A stretch of DNA of 64,000 nucleotides, from NCBI RefSeq assembly GCF_028553745.1, contig NZ_CP067129.1, forward strand, positions 2,648,501 to 2,712,500, written 5' to 3'. Below the pieces are notes generated by a model that was not told where the DNA came from, searched no databases, and saw only the letters and a program-made list of their open reading frames with translations. The first letter of the stretch is position 1, and each line of letters opens with the position of its first letter. Shown one piece after another: positions 19,498 through 29,061 of this stretch. A program made the position numbers and the translations under genes. This DNA comes from Paracoccus seriniphilus. GTDB lineage: Bacteria; Pseudomonadota; Alphaproteobacteria; Rhodobacterales; Rhodobacteraceae.

Positions 19498-20127
19498 TCA
19501 ATACTCGACGCCGGCCTGAGCTTTGATTCCCGCCTTGAAAGGATGCTTGATCATGGTCATTTCGGTCACCAGATCGGCAGAATCGATCAATACTTCGGGG
19601 GCACCACGCCCGGTCAACACCACATGTGTCATCGGCGGCTTCTCGGATTCGAGGAAATCCACGACCTCCTGCGCGTCAAGATAGCCATAGCGCAGCGCGA
19701 TATTGACCTCATCCAGCAGCACCATCCGGATCTCGGGATCCCGGATCAGATCCCTGGCCTTGTTCCAGCCTGCCTGTGCGGCGGCGATATCGCGCGACTT
19801 GTCCTGTGTTTCCCAGGTGAACCCTTCGCCCATGGCATGAAACTGGCACAGATCCGCGAAATGCGTGGTCAGCATGCGCCTTTCGCCCGTGTCCCATGCG
19901 CCCTTGATGAATTGCACGACGGCGCAGGGCATCTCATGGGCGATACAGCGCATGATCATCCCGAAGCCCGAGCTGGATTTCCCCTTGCCCGGTCCCGTAT
20001 GCACGATGATCAGACCCTTCTCGCCGGTCTTCTGCGCCATCATCCTGTCACGGGCCGCCTTTTTCCGCGCCATTTTCTGCGCGTGGCGGGCCTGATCCTC
20101 TGCTGGAAGGTCATGGGTTTCGTTCAT
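19498..20127 (-). CDS. cobO: Cob(I)yrinic acid a,c-diamide adenosyltransferase
   Basis: Adenosylates the corrinoid cobalt (CobA/CobO/BtuR family). The 209-residue protein has the P-loop VHTGPGKGKSSSGFG, the block VVQFIKGAWDTGE, and ends with PFKAGIKAQAGVEY, the usual C-terminus. The ATG at 20127 is preceded by AAGGGGCGATCG. It diverges from the riboswitch-controlled cob operon. The shared 340-base region carries its promoter, but the riboswitch is on the other strand. Confidence 0.96.
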   Translation of the reverse strand: MNETHDLPAEDQARHAQKMARKKAARDRMMAQKTGEKGLIIVHTGPGKGKSSSGFGMIMRCIAHEMPCAVVQFIKGAWDTGERRMLTTHFADLCQFHAMGEGFTWETQDKSRDIAAAQAGWNKARDLIRDPEIRMVLLDEVNIALRYGYLDAQEVVDFLESEKPPMTHVVLTGRGAPEVLIDSADLVTEMTMIKHPFKAGIKAQAGVEY

Positions 20128-20144
20128 TCGATCGCCCCTTTTGC

Positions 20145-20173
20145 TTGACAAAACACGCCGTCCTGCCTCAGGT
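20145..20173 (+). promoter_or_regulatory. Probable promoter of the main cob operon
   Basis: A perfect -35 TTGACA is at 20145-20150. A weak -10 (TCAGGT) lies 17 bases further on at 20168. Transcription would begin just before the riboswitch. The second riboswitch is preceded by TTGACC at almost the same distance (about 40 bases), which supports the assignment. Confidence 0.45.
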
Positions 20174-20177
20174 GAAC

Positions 20178-20360
20178 GCGCGCTGGTTCCTGTCCTATGA
20201 CAGGCGAAGAGGGAATGCGACAGGTGTGACACCTGAAAGCAGCCGCCCCCGCGACCGTGACCGGAAAGGTCGCCCATGTCCACTGGCCAAGGCCGGGAAG
20301 GAGGGGCAACCGTTGGGGAAACCCTGAATCCGCAAGCCGGGAGACCTGCCAGCGCCGAGT
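20178..20360 (+). promoter_or_regulatory. Cobalamin riboswitch 1, upstream of DUF1636-cobW-cobN
   Basis: The leader shows the conserved cobalamin riboswitch blocks in order: GGTTCC (20185), a GCCGCCCCCGCGACCGTGA segment, CACTGGCC...GGCCGGGAAGG, and the B12 box AGCCGGGAGACCTGCC at 20335-20350. It is oriented toward the DUF1636 gene. Adenosylcobalamin binding normally represses translation or transcription. The start codon is 118 bases after the B12 box, and I could not define the expression platform by eye. Confidence 0.93.
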
Positions 20361-20467
20361 TTTGACGGGCGAACGGGGTGTTTCGCAACCGGCAGGCAAA
20401 GTCTGGCGCGATGTCCCCTTTGTCCTTCTGGCCCGGATCCCCGATCCCCACAAGGAAAGGGTCCGCG

Positions 20468-20818
20468 ATGCGCGCGATACTACATGTCTGCACCACCTGC
20501 CGCGGCCAGTCGGCAGAGCCGGTCGAACCGCGTCCCGGTGCCAGCCTGCATGACCTGCTGTCCTCATCCCCGCTGCCCGAAGGGGTCGAACTGCGCGCGG
20601 TCGAATGTCTGTCCGCCTGTTCCCAGGGATGTTCGGTCGCGCTCAGCGCGCCGGGCAAGTGGAGCTATGTCTACGGACGGCTGACCCCGGAAGACTATCC
20701 CGAAATCCTGAATGGTGCCGCCGCATATGCCGCCACCGAAGACGGCCTTGTTCCCTGGCGCGAACGGCCCGTGATTTTCCGCAAGCAGAGCCTTGCACGC
20801 ATCCCCCCGCAGGAGTGA
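20468..20818 (+). CDS. DUF1636 family protein, ferredoxin-like cysteine-rich
   Basis: A 116-residue protein with cysteines placed as in thioredoxin-like ferredoxins: HVCTTCRG at the N-terminus and CLSACSQGCSVAL mid-protein. The DUF1636 family recurs in cobalamin loci beside cobW, where a metal-handling or Fe-S role is suspected but, as far as I know, unproven. The ATG at 20468 follows AAGGAAAGGG. It is the first gene after the B12 riboswitch and ends 3 bases before cobW. Confidence 0.85.
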   Translation: MRAILHVCTTCRGQSAEPVEPRPGASLHDLLSSSPLPEGVELRAVECLSACSQGCSVALSAPGKWSYVYGRLTPEDYPEILNGAAAYAATEDGLVPWRERPVIFRKQSLARIPPQE

Positions 20819-20821
20819 GCC

Positions 20822-21868
20822 ATGACCGATCTGACCAAAACCCCCGTCACCGTGATCACCGGCTTTCTGGGTTCGGGCAAGACGACCCTCATCCGGCATC
20901 TGATGCAGAACCCGCAGGGCAAGCGGCTGGCGGTTCTGGTCAATGAATTCGGCACGGTCGGGGTGGATGGAGAAATCCTGAAGGGCTGCGCCGATGACAA
21001 CTGCCCGGCCGAGAACATCCTCGAACTGTCCAATGGCTGCATCTGCTGCACGGTGGCCGATGATTTCATTCCCACGCTGGAACGACTGATGGCGATGCCG
21101 CAGAAACCTGATCACATCCTGATCGAGACTTCGGGGCTGGCTCTGCCCAAGCCCCTGCTCAAAGCCTTTGACTGGCCCGCCATCCGCTCGCGCATTACAG
21201 TCGATGGCGTGATCGCGCTGGCCGATGCCGAGGCCGTCGCCGCAGGACGATTTGCCTCGGATGAGGCCGCCGTGCAGGCTCAGCGCGAAGCCGATGACAG
21301 TCTGGACCACGACAGCCCGCTGTCCGAGGTCTTTCAGGACCAGATCTCCTGCGCCGATGTGATCCTGCTGACCAAGGCCGATCTGGCCGGGTCTGCCGGG
21401 CTGGCGGCGGCACGCGAGGTCATCGCGGCCTCGGCCCCGCGTCCGCTGCCCGTGCTGCAGGTCACTGACGGTCAGATAGATCCCGCGCTGATCCTTGGCC
21501 TGTCGGCAGCCGCCGAAGACGATCTCGAGGCCCGCCCCAGCCATCATGACGGTGCCGATGATCACGAGCATGATGATTTCGACACGGTGGTGATCGACCT
21601 GCCCGAATTCGACGATCCGGCCAGCGTCACCGCCGCTGTCGAACGACTGGCGCGCGAACAGAACATCCTGCGCGTCAAGGGGCATGTGGCGATTGCCGGA
21701 AAACCGATGCGGCTGTTGGTCCAGGCCGTTGGCACTCGCGTGCGCCATCAGTTCGACCGCCCCTGGGGCGATCTGCCGCGACAGTCCCGCCTGGTGGTGA
21801 TCGCCGAACATGACCACATCGACCCGGATGCCATCCGTCAGGTGCTGCAGGGGGCCGTGCCAGTCTGA
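20822..21868 (+). CDS. cobW: CobW, cobalt-handling P-loop GTPase
   Basis: A G3E-family GTPase thought to deliver cobalt for corrin metallation. The 348-residue protein has the Walker A motif TGFLGSGKTTLIRH (about residues 13-26), NEFGTVGVDGE, the metal-binding CxCC motif GCICCT, ETSGLALPKP and LLTKADLA. A histidine/aspartate-rich stretch (SHHDGADDHEHDDFD) before the C-terminal domain adds likely metal ligands. It ends with TGATG overlap into cobN, consistent with a metallochaperone-chelatase pair. Confidence 0.96.
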   Translation: MTDLTKTPVTVITGFLGSGKTTLIRHLMQNPQGKRLAVLVNEFGTVGVDGEILKGCADDNCPAENILELSNGCICCTVADDFIPTLERLMAMPQKPDHILIETSGLALPKPLLKAFDWPAIRSRITVDGVIALADAEAVAAGRFASDEAAVQAQREADDSLDHDSPLSEVFQDQISCADVILLTKADLAGSAGLAAAREVIAASAPRPLPVLQVTDGQIDPALILGLSAAAEDDLEARPSHHDGADDHEHDDFDTVVIDLPEFDDPASVTAAVERLAREQNILRVKGHVAIAGKPMRLLVQAVGTRVRHQFDRPWGDLPRQSRLVVIAEHDHIDPDAIRQVLQGAVPV

Positions 21869-24800
21869 TGCATGTCGTCTTTCGCGAAAGCCATGGGCTG
21901 GAAGAGGCGGACACTCCCTTTGATCCGGGGCAGACGCCGGCCGATCTTGTGGTGCTGTCCTATTCCGACAGCGACCTTGGCGCTTTCGCGGCCGGCTGGC
22001 ATCGGGCCGCAGGCAGCCTGCCCTCGTTGCGCCTGTGCAACCTGGTTGCGCTGCGCCATCCGGTTTCGGTCGATACCTATCTGGAGCGCACCCTTGTCGG
22101 GGTCAGGGCCATCCTGGTTCGTCTGATCGGCGGAGAGGCCTATTGGCCCTATGGTCTGGCCTCGTTGCGTGACCACGCGATGCGCCACGACATTGCGCTG
22201 GCGGTTCTGCCCGCGGACGGGCGCGACGACCCGCGTCTGGATGCGGCATCCACCCTGCCGCAACCGGTTCTGCGCCGCCTGCAACGCCTTTGCGATACCG
22301 GCGGCGCAGTGGCGGCCCAGGCCGCGCTGGCCGAGCTGTCGGCCGCGGCGGGACTGCCGGCCGGCCCTGTCGATGGCATGACCGCGATCCCCGACTGGGG
22401 GTTCTATGATCCCGATGCAGGCGTCATCCCCCACCCTCCCAAGGGCAACCCGGTTCTGGTTACATTTTATCGCAGCTATCTGACCGCTGCGGATACCGCG
22501 CCGGTCGATGCGCTGATACGAGAGTTGCGGCAGGCCGGTTTCACCAGTTGCGGCGTCTTTGCGCCCTCCCTGAAGGCGACGGGTTTCGCAAAATGGCTGT
22601 CTGAGGCCATGGGAACGCGCCCCGTCGCCATCGTGAATGCCACCGGCTTTTCCATGCGAAGCGAGAACGGCACGACGCCCTTCGACGGTTTCGACTGCCC
22701 CGTGTTTCAGGTCGCCCTCTCCACCAACAGGCGGCGCGAATGGGCCGAGGCCGAACGCGGGCTTTCGCCAGCCGATCTGGCCATGCATGTCGTTCTGCCG
22801 GAAATCGACGGGCGGATATTTCTGGGCGTGGTCAGCTTCAAGGCCGCCGAAACCCGCGATCCCGCTCTGCAATACAGCCGCTTTGTCCACAAGGCCCAGC
22901 CCGATCGCATCGCCGCAACGGTGCGCAAGGTGCTGGCGTGGCGCAATCTGGCACTCAAACCGCGCGGTGCGCAAAAGCTCGCCCTCGTGCTGTCCACCTA
23001 TCCGGGGCGCGACTGGCAGATGGCCCATGCGGTCGGGCTGGACGCGCTGGCCTCGGCCGATCACGTCGCACGGATACTGGCAGAACATGGCTATGATGCG
23101 CCTGCCGAACCGGACGCGACGGCCTTGCATCATCAGATATCAAGCTGGCCGTTGCAGAACTATCTGGACGCGCTGCTGCAGTTGCCTGAATCCCTTCGCG
23201 CGGCATTGCAAGATGCCTGGGGCGAACCTGAATCCGATCCGTCGTTCAGCGATGGCTGTTTTCACTTCGCGGCGCTCTGGCGCGGCAAGCTGTTGCTGGC
23301 ATTGCAGCCCGAACGCAGCCATCCCCACCAGCGCGACGGGGATTATCACGATCTGAGCCGCGTGCCGCGCCATGCCTATGTCGCCTTTTATCTGTGGCTG
23401 CGTGCGCAGCGCATGGACGCGCTGGTGCATATGGGCGCGCATGGCACGCTGGAATGGCTGCCGGGCAAGGCGGTCGCCCTGTCGCAGGATTGCTGGCCCG
23501 AGGCGCTGACCGCCGATCTGCCGGTCATCTATCCCTTTATCGTCAATGATCCGGGCGAAGCCGCACAGGCAAAACGCCGGATCGGAGCGGTGACGCTTGG
23601 CCATATGCCGCCGCCCATGGTCAGCGCCACCCTGCCCGAGGGTCTGCTGCATCTGGAACGGCTGCTTGATGAATATTCCACCGCAGACGGGCTTGACCCG
23701 TCCCGGCGCGAGCGCCTGACCCAAGGCATCCGCGACGAAGCCATGGCCGCCGGGCTTGCCCAGGATCTGGGCATTCCCGAAGAGGCCGGACTGGCCGAGG
23801 TGATCACCCGTATCGACCGCTTTGTCTGCGACATCAAGGAAAGCCAGTATGGCGAAGGTCTGCATGTCTTTGGCACCGGCCCTTGCGGACAGGAGGAGGT
23901 AGACGGGCTGCTGGCGGCGCTGCGCGGCGCCTTTGTGGCCCCCGGCCCGTCCGGTTCTCCGTCACGGGGACGGCAGGATGTTCTGCCCACCGGGCGCAAT
24001 CTGTTCAGCGTCGATCCGCGCGGCGTTCCCACTCGCGCGGCACATGCTCAGGGCGTCAAGCTTGCCGAGGAATTGCTGCGCCGCCATCTGCAGGATCACG
24101 GCGACTGGCCCAGGGGGCTGGTCGTGGATCTTTGGGGCAGCGCCACCATGCGCACCGCAGGCGAGGAATTTGCCATGGCGCTGCATCTGGCGGGGCTGAC
24201 GCCGGTCTGGGATCCGGCTTCGGCCCGGGTGACAGCTGTCGAGATCATTCCGCTGGCCCTGCTGAACCGGCCACGCATTGACGTGACGCTGCGCGTGTCA
24301 GGCCTGTTCCGCGATGTCTTCCCGGTTCTGGCACAGCTGTTCGAGACCGGGGCCACCGCGCTGGCACAGCGGGAAGAAGACCCCGCCGACAATCCCTATC
24401 TCATTGCCACGCCACGGGTTTTCGGGCCGGAACCGGGGCAGTACGGGCTGGGAATGGGCGTTGCCGCCGATCACTTCACACCCGAGGCCCGGCGCGCGGC
24501 CGGTGAGGCCTGGCTGAACGCCTCGAGCTGGGCGATCGGGCAGGATGGAACCGCAACCCCACGCAGGCCCGCATTGGAGGCGCGCCTGGCGCAGGCAGAC
24601 AGTTTCGTTCACGCGCAGGATCTGCCGGAAAGTGATCTGTTGCTGGCGGCGGATTATGCCGCGCATGAAGCCGGATTCGCCGCTGCAATGGCACGCATCG
24701 GGGCCGAGAAACCCGCGCTCTATCATCTGGACAGCACCCGCCCCGATCGCCCCCGCGCACGCAGTCTGACCGAGGAAATCGCACGCACTGTCCGCGCACG

Positions 24801-25101
24801 GGCCAGCCAGCCGCAATGGGCCGATGCCATGACCCGCCACGGCTTTCGCGGCGCCGCGGAAATCGCCGCGACGCTGGACCATCTGGCCGCCTTTGCCCAT
24901 CTGGCGCAGGCCGTGCCGCCGCATCTGTTCGACCTCTATCATCAGGCAACCCTGGGCCGCCCCGAGATCGTCGCCTTCATGGAACAGAAAAACCCCGAGG
25001 CCTTGCAGGCGATGCGGGATCTGTTCGCCCGCCTTGCGCAGGCCGGACTTTGGGTGACGCGCAGCAACTCGATTGCCGCCACGCTGGAGGTAACACCATG
25101 A
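21868..25101 (+). CDS. cobN: Cobaltochelatase subunit CobN
   Basis: The large corrin-binding subunit of the ATP-dependent cobaltochelatase CobNST, which inserts cobalt into hydrogenobyrinic acid a,c-diamide. At 1077 residues it is shorter than the roughly 1,270-residue CobN of the classic aerobic pathway but contains the core: VHMGAHGTLEWLPGKAVALS, VIYPFIVNDPGEAAQAKRR and VVDLWGSATMRTAGEEFAMA. The start codon overlaps the cobW stop. CobS and CobT, the AAA+ partner subunits, are not in the window. It is coupled by ATGA to cobG. Confidence 0.96.
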   Translation: MHVVFRESHGLEEADTPFDPGQTPADLVVLSYSDSDLGAFAAGWHRAAGSLPSLRLCNLVALRHPVSVDTYLERTLVGVRAILVRLIGGEAYWPYGLASLRDHAMRHDIALAVLPADGRDDPRLDAASTLPQPVLRRLQRLCDTGGAVAAQAALAELSAAAGLPAGPVDGMTAIPDWGFYDPDAGVIPHPPKGNPVLVTFYRSYLTAADTAPVDALIRELRQAGFTSCGVFAPSLKATGFAKWLSEAMGTRPVAIVNATGFSMRSENGTTPFDGFDCPVFQVALSTNRRREWAEAERGLSPADLAMHVVLPEIDGRIFLGVVSFKAAETRDPALQYSRFVHKAQPDRIAATVRKVLAWRNLALKPRGAQKLALVLSTYPGRDWQMAHAVGLDALASADHVARILAEHGYDAPAEPDATALHHQISSWPLQNYLDALLQLPESLRAALQDAWGEPESDPSFSDGCFHFAALWRGKLLLALQPERSHPHQRDGDYHDLSRVPRHAYVAFYLWLRAQRMDALVHMGAHGTLEWLPGKAVALSQDCWPEALTADLPVIYPFIVNDPGEAAQAKRRIGAVTLGHMPPPMVSATLPEGLLHLERLLDEYSTADGLDPSRRERLTQGIRDEAMAAGLAQDLGIPEEAGLAEVITRIDRFVCDIKESQYGEGLHVFGTGPCGQEEVDGLLAALRGAFVAPGPSGSPSRGRQDVLPTGRNLFSVDPRGVPTRAAHAQGVKLAEELLRRHLQDHGDWPRGLVVDLWGSATMRTAGEEFAMALHLAGLTPVWDPASARVTAVEIIPLALLNRPRIDVTLRVSGLFRDVFPVLAQLFETGATALAQREEDPADNPYLIATPRVFGPEPGQYGLGMGVAADHFTPEARRAAGEAWLNASSWAIGQDGTATPRRPALEARLAQADSFVHAQDLPESDLLLAADYAAHEAGFAAAMARIGAEKPALYHLDSTRPDRPRARSLTEEIARTVRARASQPQWADAMTRHGFRGAAEIAATLDHLAAFAHLAQAVPPHLFDLYHQATLGRPEIVAFMEQKNPEALQAMRDLFARLAQAGLWVTRSNSIAATLEVTP

Positions 25102-26210
25102 GCAGGATCAAGGGATGGTGTCCCGGTGCCCTGCGGCCCATGGAAAGCGGCGACGGCTGGATTGCCCGGATCAAGCCACGCGGCGGGCGCATTACCTCAG
25201 CGCAAGCCAATGCCATCGCCAGCGCGGCCATGCGTCATGGCAACGGGCTGATCGATCTGACAAGCCGCGCCAATCTGCAGATCCGTGGTATCGCGCGCGA
25301 CAGTTACCCGACCCTGATCGCAGAGTTGCGCGATGCCGGTCTGATCGACAGGGACATCGGCGCAGAAACGCGGCGCAATGTGATCCTGTCGCCCTTCGCG
25401 GATGCCCGGGCGGAAGAGCTTGCCGCGAGGCTGGAACAGTTGTTGACCGAATGCGATCTGGAACTGCCCGCGAAATTCGGCTTTGCCGTGGACTGCGGCG
25501 CCCAGCGGGTTCTGTCGGACACTCCGGCAGATATCCGGATCGAGCGCGGCGAAACCGGCGATCTGATCCTGCGCGCGGACGGCTGTGAAACGGGAAACGC
25601 CCTTCTGGACATGGAACAGGCCCTGCAACTGGCGCGGTGGTTTCTGGACCAGCACGGGGCACCAGACGGGCGGGGGCGGATGAAGGCGCTGATCGCCACC
25701 GGTGCACGCCCTCGGGGCGCAGATCTGCGTCCCGTGCCCTCTGCCGCTCCCTTATCCGTCGGTCCGGTCCCGCAGGGGCGCCTGGTCGCGCTGGAATTCG
25801 GGCAATGCGATGGCAGGACGCTGGCAGCACTGGCCCGGTACGGATCACTGCGGATGACCCCGTGGCGGATGTTGCTGGTGCCTGCCTTCGATCCGCTGCC
25901 GGGCATGTCCCATCTGATCCAAAGCCCTGATGATCCGCGCCTGCGGGTCTATGCCTGCTCGGGTGGCCCGGCCTGTCCGCAAGGACATGCAGCGACCCGC
26001 CCCCTAGCCCGCGATCTGGCGCCCCATCTGCCGAAGGGTGCGGTTCTGCATGTCTCGGGCTGCTCCAAGGGCTGCGGCTGGCCGCGCAAGGCGGATATCA
26101 CCCTGACGGCCACACCGTCGGGTTTCTTCGATCTTGTCCGGGGCGGCACGGCCTCGGACCTTCCCGAGCAGCGCGGTCTGAGTCCCGCCACAATCTCAAA
26201 GGCGCTCTAA
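25098..26210 (+). CDS. cobG: Precorrin-3B synthase
   Basis: An oxygen-dependent Fe-S/sirohaem-type enzyme converting precorrin-3A to precorrin-3B, a hallmark of the aerobic pathway. The 370-residue protein has sulfite/nitrite-reductase-like repeats (DLTSRANLQIRGI) and the C-terminal 4Fe-4S cysteines in ACSGGPACPQG and HVSGCSKGCGWPRKAD. The ATG at 25098 overlaps the cobN stop; a longer upstream frame is inside cobN and is ignored. Its stop overlaps the cobH start (TAATG). Confidence 0.94.
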   Translation: MSRIKGWCPGALRPMESGDGWIARIKPRGGRITSAQANAIASAAMRHGNGLIDLTSRANLQIRGIARDSYPTLIAELRDAGLIDRDIGAETRRNVILSPFADARAEELAARLEQLLTECDLELPAKFGFAVDCGAQRVLSDTPADIRIERGETGDLILRADGCETGNALLDMEQALQLARWFLDQHGAPDGRGRMKALIATGARPRGADLRPVPSAAPLSVGPVPQGRLVALEFGQCDGRTLAALARYGSLRMTPWRMLLVPAFDPLPGMSHLIQSPDDPRLRVYACSGGPACPQGHAATRPLARDLAPHLPKGAVLHVSGCSKGCGWPRKADITLTATPSGFFDLVRGGTASDLPEQRGLSPATISKAL

Positions 26211-26839
26211 TGCCATATGATTACGAAAAAGACGGTGCGGAAATCTATCGCCGTTCCTTTGCCACCATCAGGGCCGAGGCCGATCTTGACCGTTTCACTG
26301 CGGCCGAGGAAATCGTCGCCGTCCGCATGATCCATGCGGCGGGCATGATCGGGCTGGAACGCCATATCCGCTTTTCCCCCGGCATGGCGATTGCCGCACG
26401 CAAGGCGCTGCTGGATGGTGCGCCGATCCTCTGCGATGCACGCATGGTCAGCGAAGGCATCACCCGTGCCCGCCTTCCCGCCGAAAACGAGGTGATCTGC
26501 ACCTTGCAGCACCCCGACGTTCCCGAACTGGCACGCAGCATGGACAACACCCGCTCGGCCGCGGCGCTGGAACTGTGGCGTCCCCATCTGGACGGCGCGC
26601 TGGTGGCCATCGGCAATGCGCCCACCGCGCTGTTTCACCTGTTGAACATGCTGGAAGATCCCGCCTGCCCGCGCCCGGCGGCGATCATCGGTTGCCCTGT
26701 CGGCTTCATCGGCGCGGCGGAATCCAAACAGGCGCTGATCACCGACCTGCCGGTCCCCTCCATGATCGTCGAAGGGCGTCTGGGCGGATCGGCCATGACT
26801 GTCGCAGCCGTCAATGCGCTGGCCGGACGGAGGGAGTAA
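26210..26839 (+). CDS. cobH: Precorrin-8X methylmutase
   Basis: Moves the C11 methyl to C12, giving hydrogenobyrinic acid. The 209-residue protein shows the family blocks RMIHAAGMIGLERHIRFS (with the catalytic histidine region), ILCDARMVSEGITR, AIGNAPTALFHLL and IGCPVGFIGAAESK. It starts at the cobG stop and ends 4 bases before the cobI start codon. Confidence 0.96.
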   Translation: MPYDYEKDGAEIYRRSFATIRAEADLDRFTAAEEIVAVRMIHAAGMIGLERHIRFSPGMAIAARKALLDGAPILCDARMVSEGITRARLPAENEVICTLQHPDVPELARSMDNTRSAAALELWRPHLDGALVAIGNAPTALFHLLNMLEDPACPRPAAIIGCPVGFIGAAESKQALITDLPVPSMIVEGRLGGSAMTVAAVNALAGRRE

Positions 26840-26843
26840 GACA

Positions 26844-27605
26844 TTGGGCAAGATCATCTGTGCGGGCCTTGGCCCCGGCGATCCCGATCTGATTTCTGTT
26901 CGCGCCGACAGGGCGCTGCGCACCGCCGCGCATGTGGCCTATTTCCGCAAGGCCGGACGGCGCGGACAGGCCCGCCAGATCGTGCAGGACCTGCTGCCGG
27001 CAGATGCCGCCGAATATCCGATGGAATACCCGGTCACCACGGAAATTCCCTTTGACAGCCTCGAATACAACGACCTGCTGGCCACGTTCTATGACGACTG
27101 GGCCGCGCGGCTGGAGGAACTGGCGAAGGATCGCGATATCGTCGTGCTTTGCGAAGGCGACCCTTTCTTCTACGGATCCTTCATGCATCTTTATGTCCGC
27201 CTGCGTGGTCGGGTCGAGATCGAGGTGATCCCCGGCATTCCCGGCATGACCGGATGCTGGAATGTCACCGGAACCCCCGTCACCTGGGGCGATGACGTCA
27301 TGTCGGTGCTGATGGGCACGCTGCCCGAGAGTGATCTGACGCGCCACATGCAGGGGGCCGATGCGCTGGTGATCATGAAAACCGGCCGCAACCTGCCCAA
27401 GATCCGCAGTGCGCTGGCCCGCGCTGGCCGATTGCAGGACGCCTGGCTGATCGAGCGCGGCACCATGCCCGGAGAGCGTGTCATCCGCCTGCAAGAGGTC
27501 GAGGACCGCGATTGCCCCTATTTCGCCATCGTCATGGTGCATGGGCAGGGCCGCCGCCCCGAGTTGCAGATATCAGGGGCTCGGATATCGGGGGCAGCGC
27601 AATGA
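26844..27605 (+). CDS. cobI: Precorrin-2 C20-methyltransferase
   Basis: An SAM-dependent tetrapyrrole methyltransferase (253 residues). It has the GLGPGDPDLISVRADRAL N-terminus, CEGDPFFYGSFMHLY (SAM loop) and VIPGIPGMTGCWNVTGTPV. The start is taken as TTG at 26844, because AGGGAG lies at correct spacing and the similarity begins there; an ATG upstream at 26814 lies inside cobH. The stop overlaps the cobJ start. Confidence 0.94.
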   Translation: MGKIICAGLGPGDPDLISVRADRALRTAAHVAYFRKAGRRGQARQIVQDLLPADAAEYPMEYPVTTEIPFDSLEYNDLLATFYDDWAARLEELAKDRDIVVLCEGDPFFYGSFMHLYVRLRGRVEIEVIPGIPGMTGCWNVTGTPVTWGDDVMSVLMGTLPESDLTRHMQGADALVIMKTGRNLPKIRSALARAGRLQDAWLIERGTMPGERVIRLQEVEDRDCPYFAIVMVHGQGRRPELQISGARISGAAQ

Positions 27606-28339
27606 GCGGCCGGATTACCGTTGCGGGTCTGGGGCCGGGTGCCGAAGGGCTGATCACCCCCGAAGCACAGGCCGCGCTGCAACAGGCCACCGACATCATC
27701 GGTTATGGCCCCTATGTCGCGCGGATTGCGGCCCGGCCCGGCTTGAACCTGCATGGATCGGACAACCGCGTCGAACTGGACCGCGCGCGCCACGCGCTGG
27801 AACTGGCCGCCACGGGCGCACGGGTGGTGATCGTATCCTCGGGCGATCCGGGTGTCTTCGCCATGGCATCGGCCCTGTTCGAAGAGCTGGAAGGCTGGAC
27901 CGGCCCGGTTCCGGACATTCGCATCCTGCCGGGGATCACCGCCATGCTGGCGGCCGCAGCACGGGCGGGCGCACCGTTGGGCCATGATTTCTGCGCCATC
28001 AACCTGTCGGACAATCTCAAACCCTTTTCGCTGATCGAGAAGCGGCTGCGCCATGCCGCGCGAGGCGATTTCGCCATGGCGTTCTACAATCCGCGTTCAG
28101 CCTCGCGCCCGCATCAATTCGCGCGCGTTCTGGAAATCCTGCGCGAAGAATGCGAGCCGAACCGGCTGATCATCTTTGCCCGCGCCATTTCAACCCCGGA
28201 TGAATCCCTGCGCAGCGTGACACTGGATCAGGCCACCCCGGAAATGGCCGATATGCGCACCGTGGTTCTGGTAGGCAATTCCGCAACCCGGCGCATCGGC
28301 CCATGGATCTACACCCCCCGTCATGCCGAGGTGGAGTGA
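27602..28339 (+). CDS. cobJ: Precorrin-3B C17-methyltransferase
   Basis: Methylates C17 with ring contraction (245 residues). The motifs GRITVAGLGPGAEGLITPEA, DIIGYGPYV, VIVSSGDPGVFAMASAL and the NPRSASRPHQF block are those of CobJ/CbiH. The ATG at 27602 overlaps the cobI stop. The last 19 bases overlap the 3' end of the antisense gene cobK. It is the last gene of the first plus-strand run. Confidence 0.95.
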   Translation: MSGRITVAGLGPGAEGLITPEAQAALQQATDIIGYGPYVARIAARPGLNLHGSDNRVELDRARHALELAATGARVVIVSSGDPGVFAMASALFEELEGWTGPVPDIRILPGITAMLAAAARAGAPLGHDFCAINLSDNLKPFSLIEKRLRHAARGDFAMAFYNPRSASRPHQFARVLEILREECEPNRLIIFARAISTPDESLRSVTLDQATPEMADMRTVVLVGNSATRRIGPWIYTPRHAEVE

Positions 28340-29061
28340 TGCAGCCAGTCAAGGGCATCTTCGGGGCGATGCACGATCCTGCGCGAGGGCAGCGCGGGCC
28401 GGTCGATCATCACCACCGGCAGGCCCAGTCGTCGCGCCGCGATCAGCTTGGCCTCGGCCCCGCTGCCACCAGAGTTCTTGGCGACCAGATGCGTGACACG
28501 ATGACGCGTCAGCAAGTCGAAGTCATCCTCGGGCGTAAAGGGGCCGCGCGCGATCACCGCCTCTGCGTTGGGCAGGGGCAGCGGGCCTTGCGGCGCATCC
28601 ACCAGCCGCAACAGATATCGGTTCGCCCGGCTCGCAAAAGGCTGCAGGTTCTGCTTGCCGATGGCCAGAAAGACCCGCGCCCCGCCATCGGGCAGCGCCG
28701 CCGCGGCCGAGTCATAATCCGCGACCATGGTCCAGTTGTCGCCGTCACCCGCGCGCCACGCCCTGCGCTGCAGGACCAGCAGATCCACCCCTGCCCGTTC
28801 ACAGGCCAGCATGGCATTGCGGCTGATCCGTGCGGCAAAGGGATGGGTGGCGTCGATCACATGGCTGATCTCTTGCTGCCGCAGATAATCGCTCAGCCCC
28901 GCCACGCCGCCAAAACCGCCCACCCGCATCGGCAGGGGCTGGGCGCGCGGCGCATCGGTGCGCCCGGCATAGGAAAAGATCGCGTTCATACCGGCACCGG
29001 CCAGCAATCCCGCAAGACGACTGGCTTCACTGGTGCCGCCCAACAAAAGGATGCGTGTCAT
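28321..29061 (-). CDS. cobK: Precorrin-6A reductase
   Basis: An NADPH-dependent reductase converting precorrin-6A to dihydro-precorrin-6 (246 residues). It has the N-terminal TRILLLGGTSEASRLAGLL, VIDATHPFAARISRNA and the C-terminal LVAKNSGGSGAEAKLIAAR, VVMIDRPALP motifs. It is the only cob gene on the minus strand inside the plus-strand run. Its ATG (29059-29061) shares bases with the divergent cobL start through the tetramer CATG, and its tail overlaps cobJ. No separate promoter region exists on either side, so its promoter must lie inside cobL. Confidence 0.95.
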   Translation of the reverse strand: MTRILLLGGTSEASRLAGLLAGAGMNAIFSYAGRTDAPRAQPLPMRVGGFGGVAGLSDYLRQQEISHVIDATHPFAARISRNAMLACERAGVDLLVLQRRAWRAGDGDNWTMVADYDSAAAALPDGGARVFLAIGKQNLQPFASRANRYLLRLVDAPQGPLPLPNAEAVIARGPFTPEDDFDLLTRHRVTHLVAKNSGGSGAEAKLIAARRLGLPVVMIDRPALPSRRIVHRPEDALDWLHHSTSA

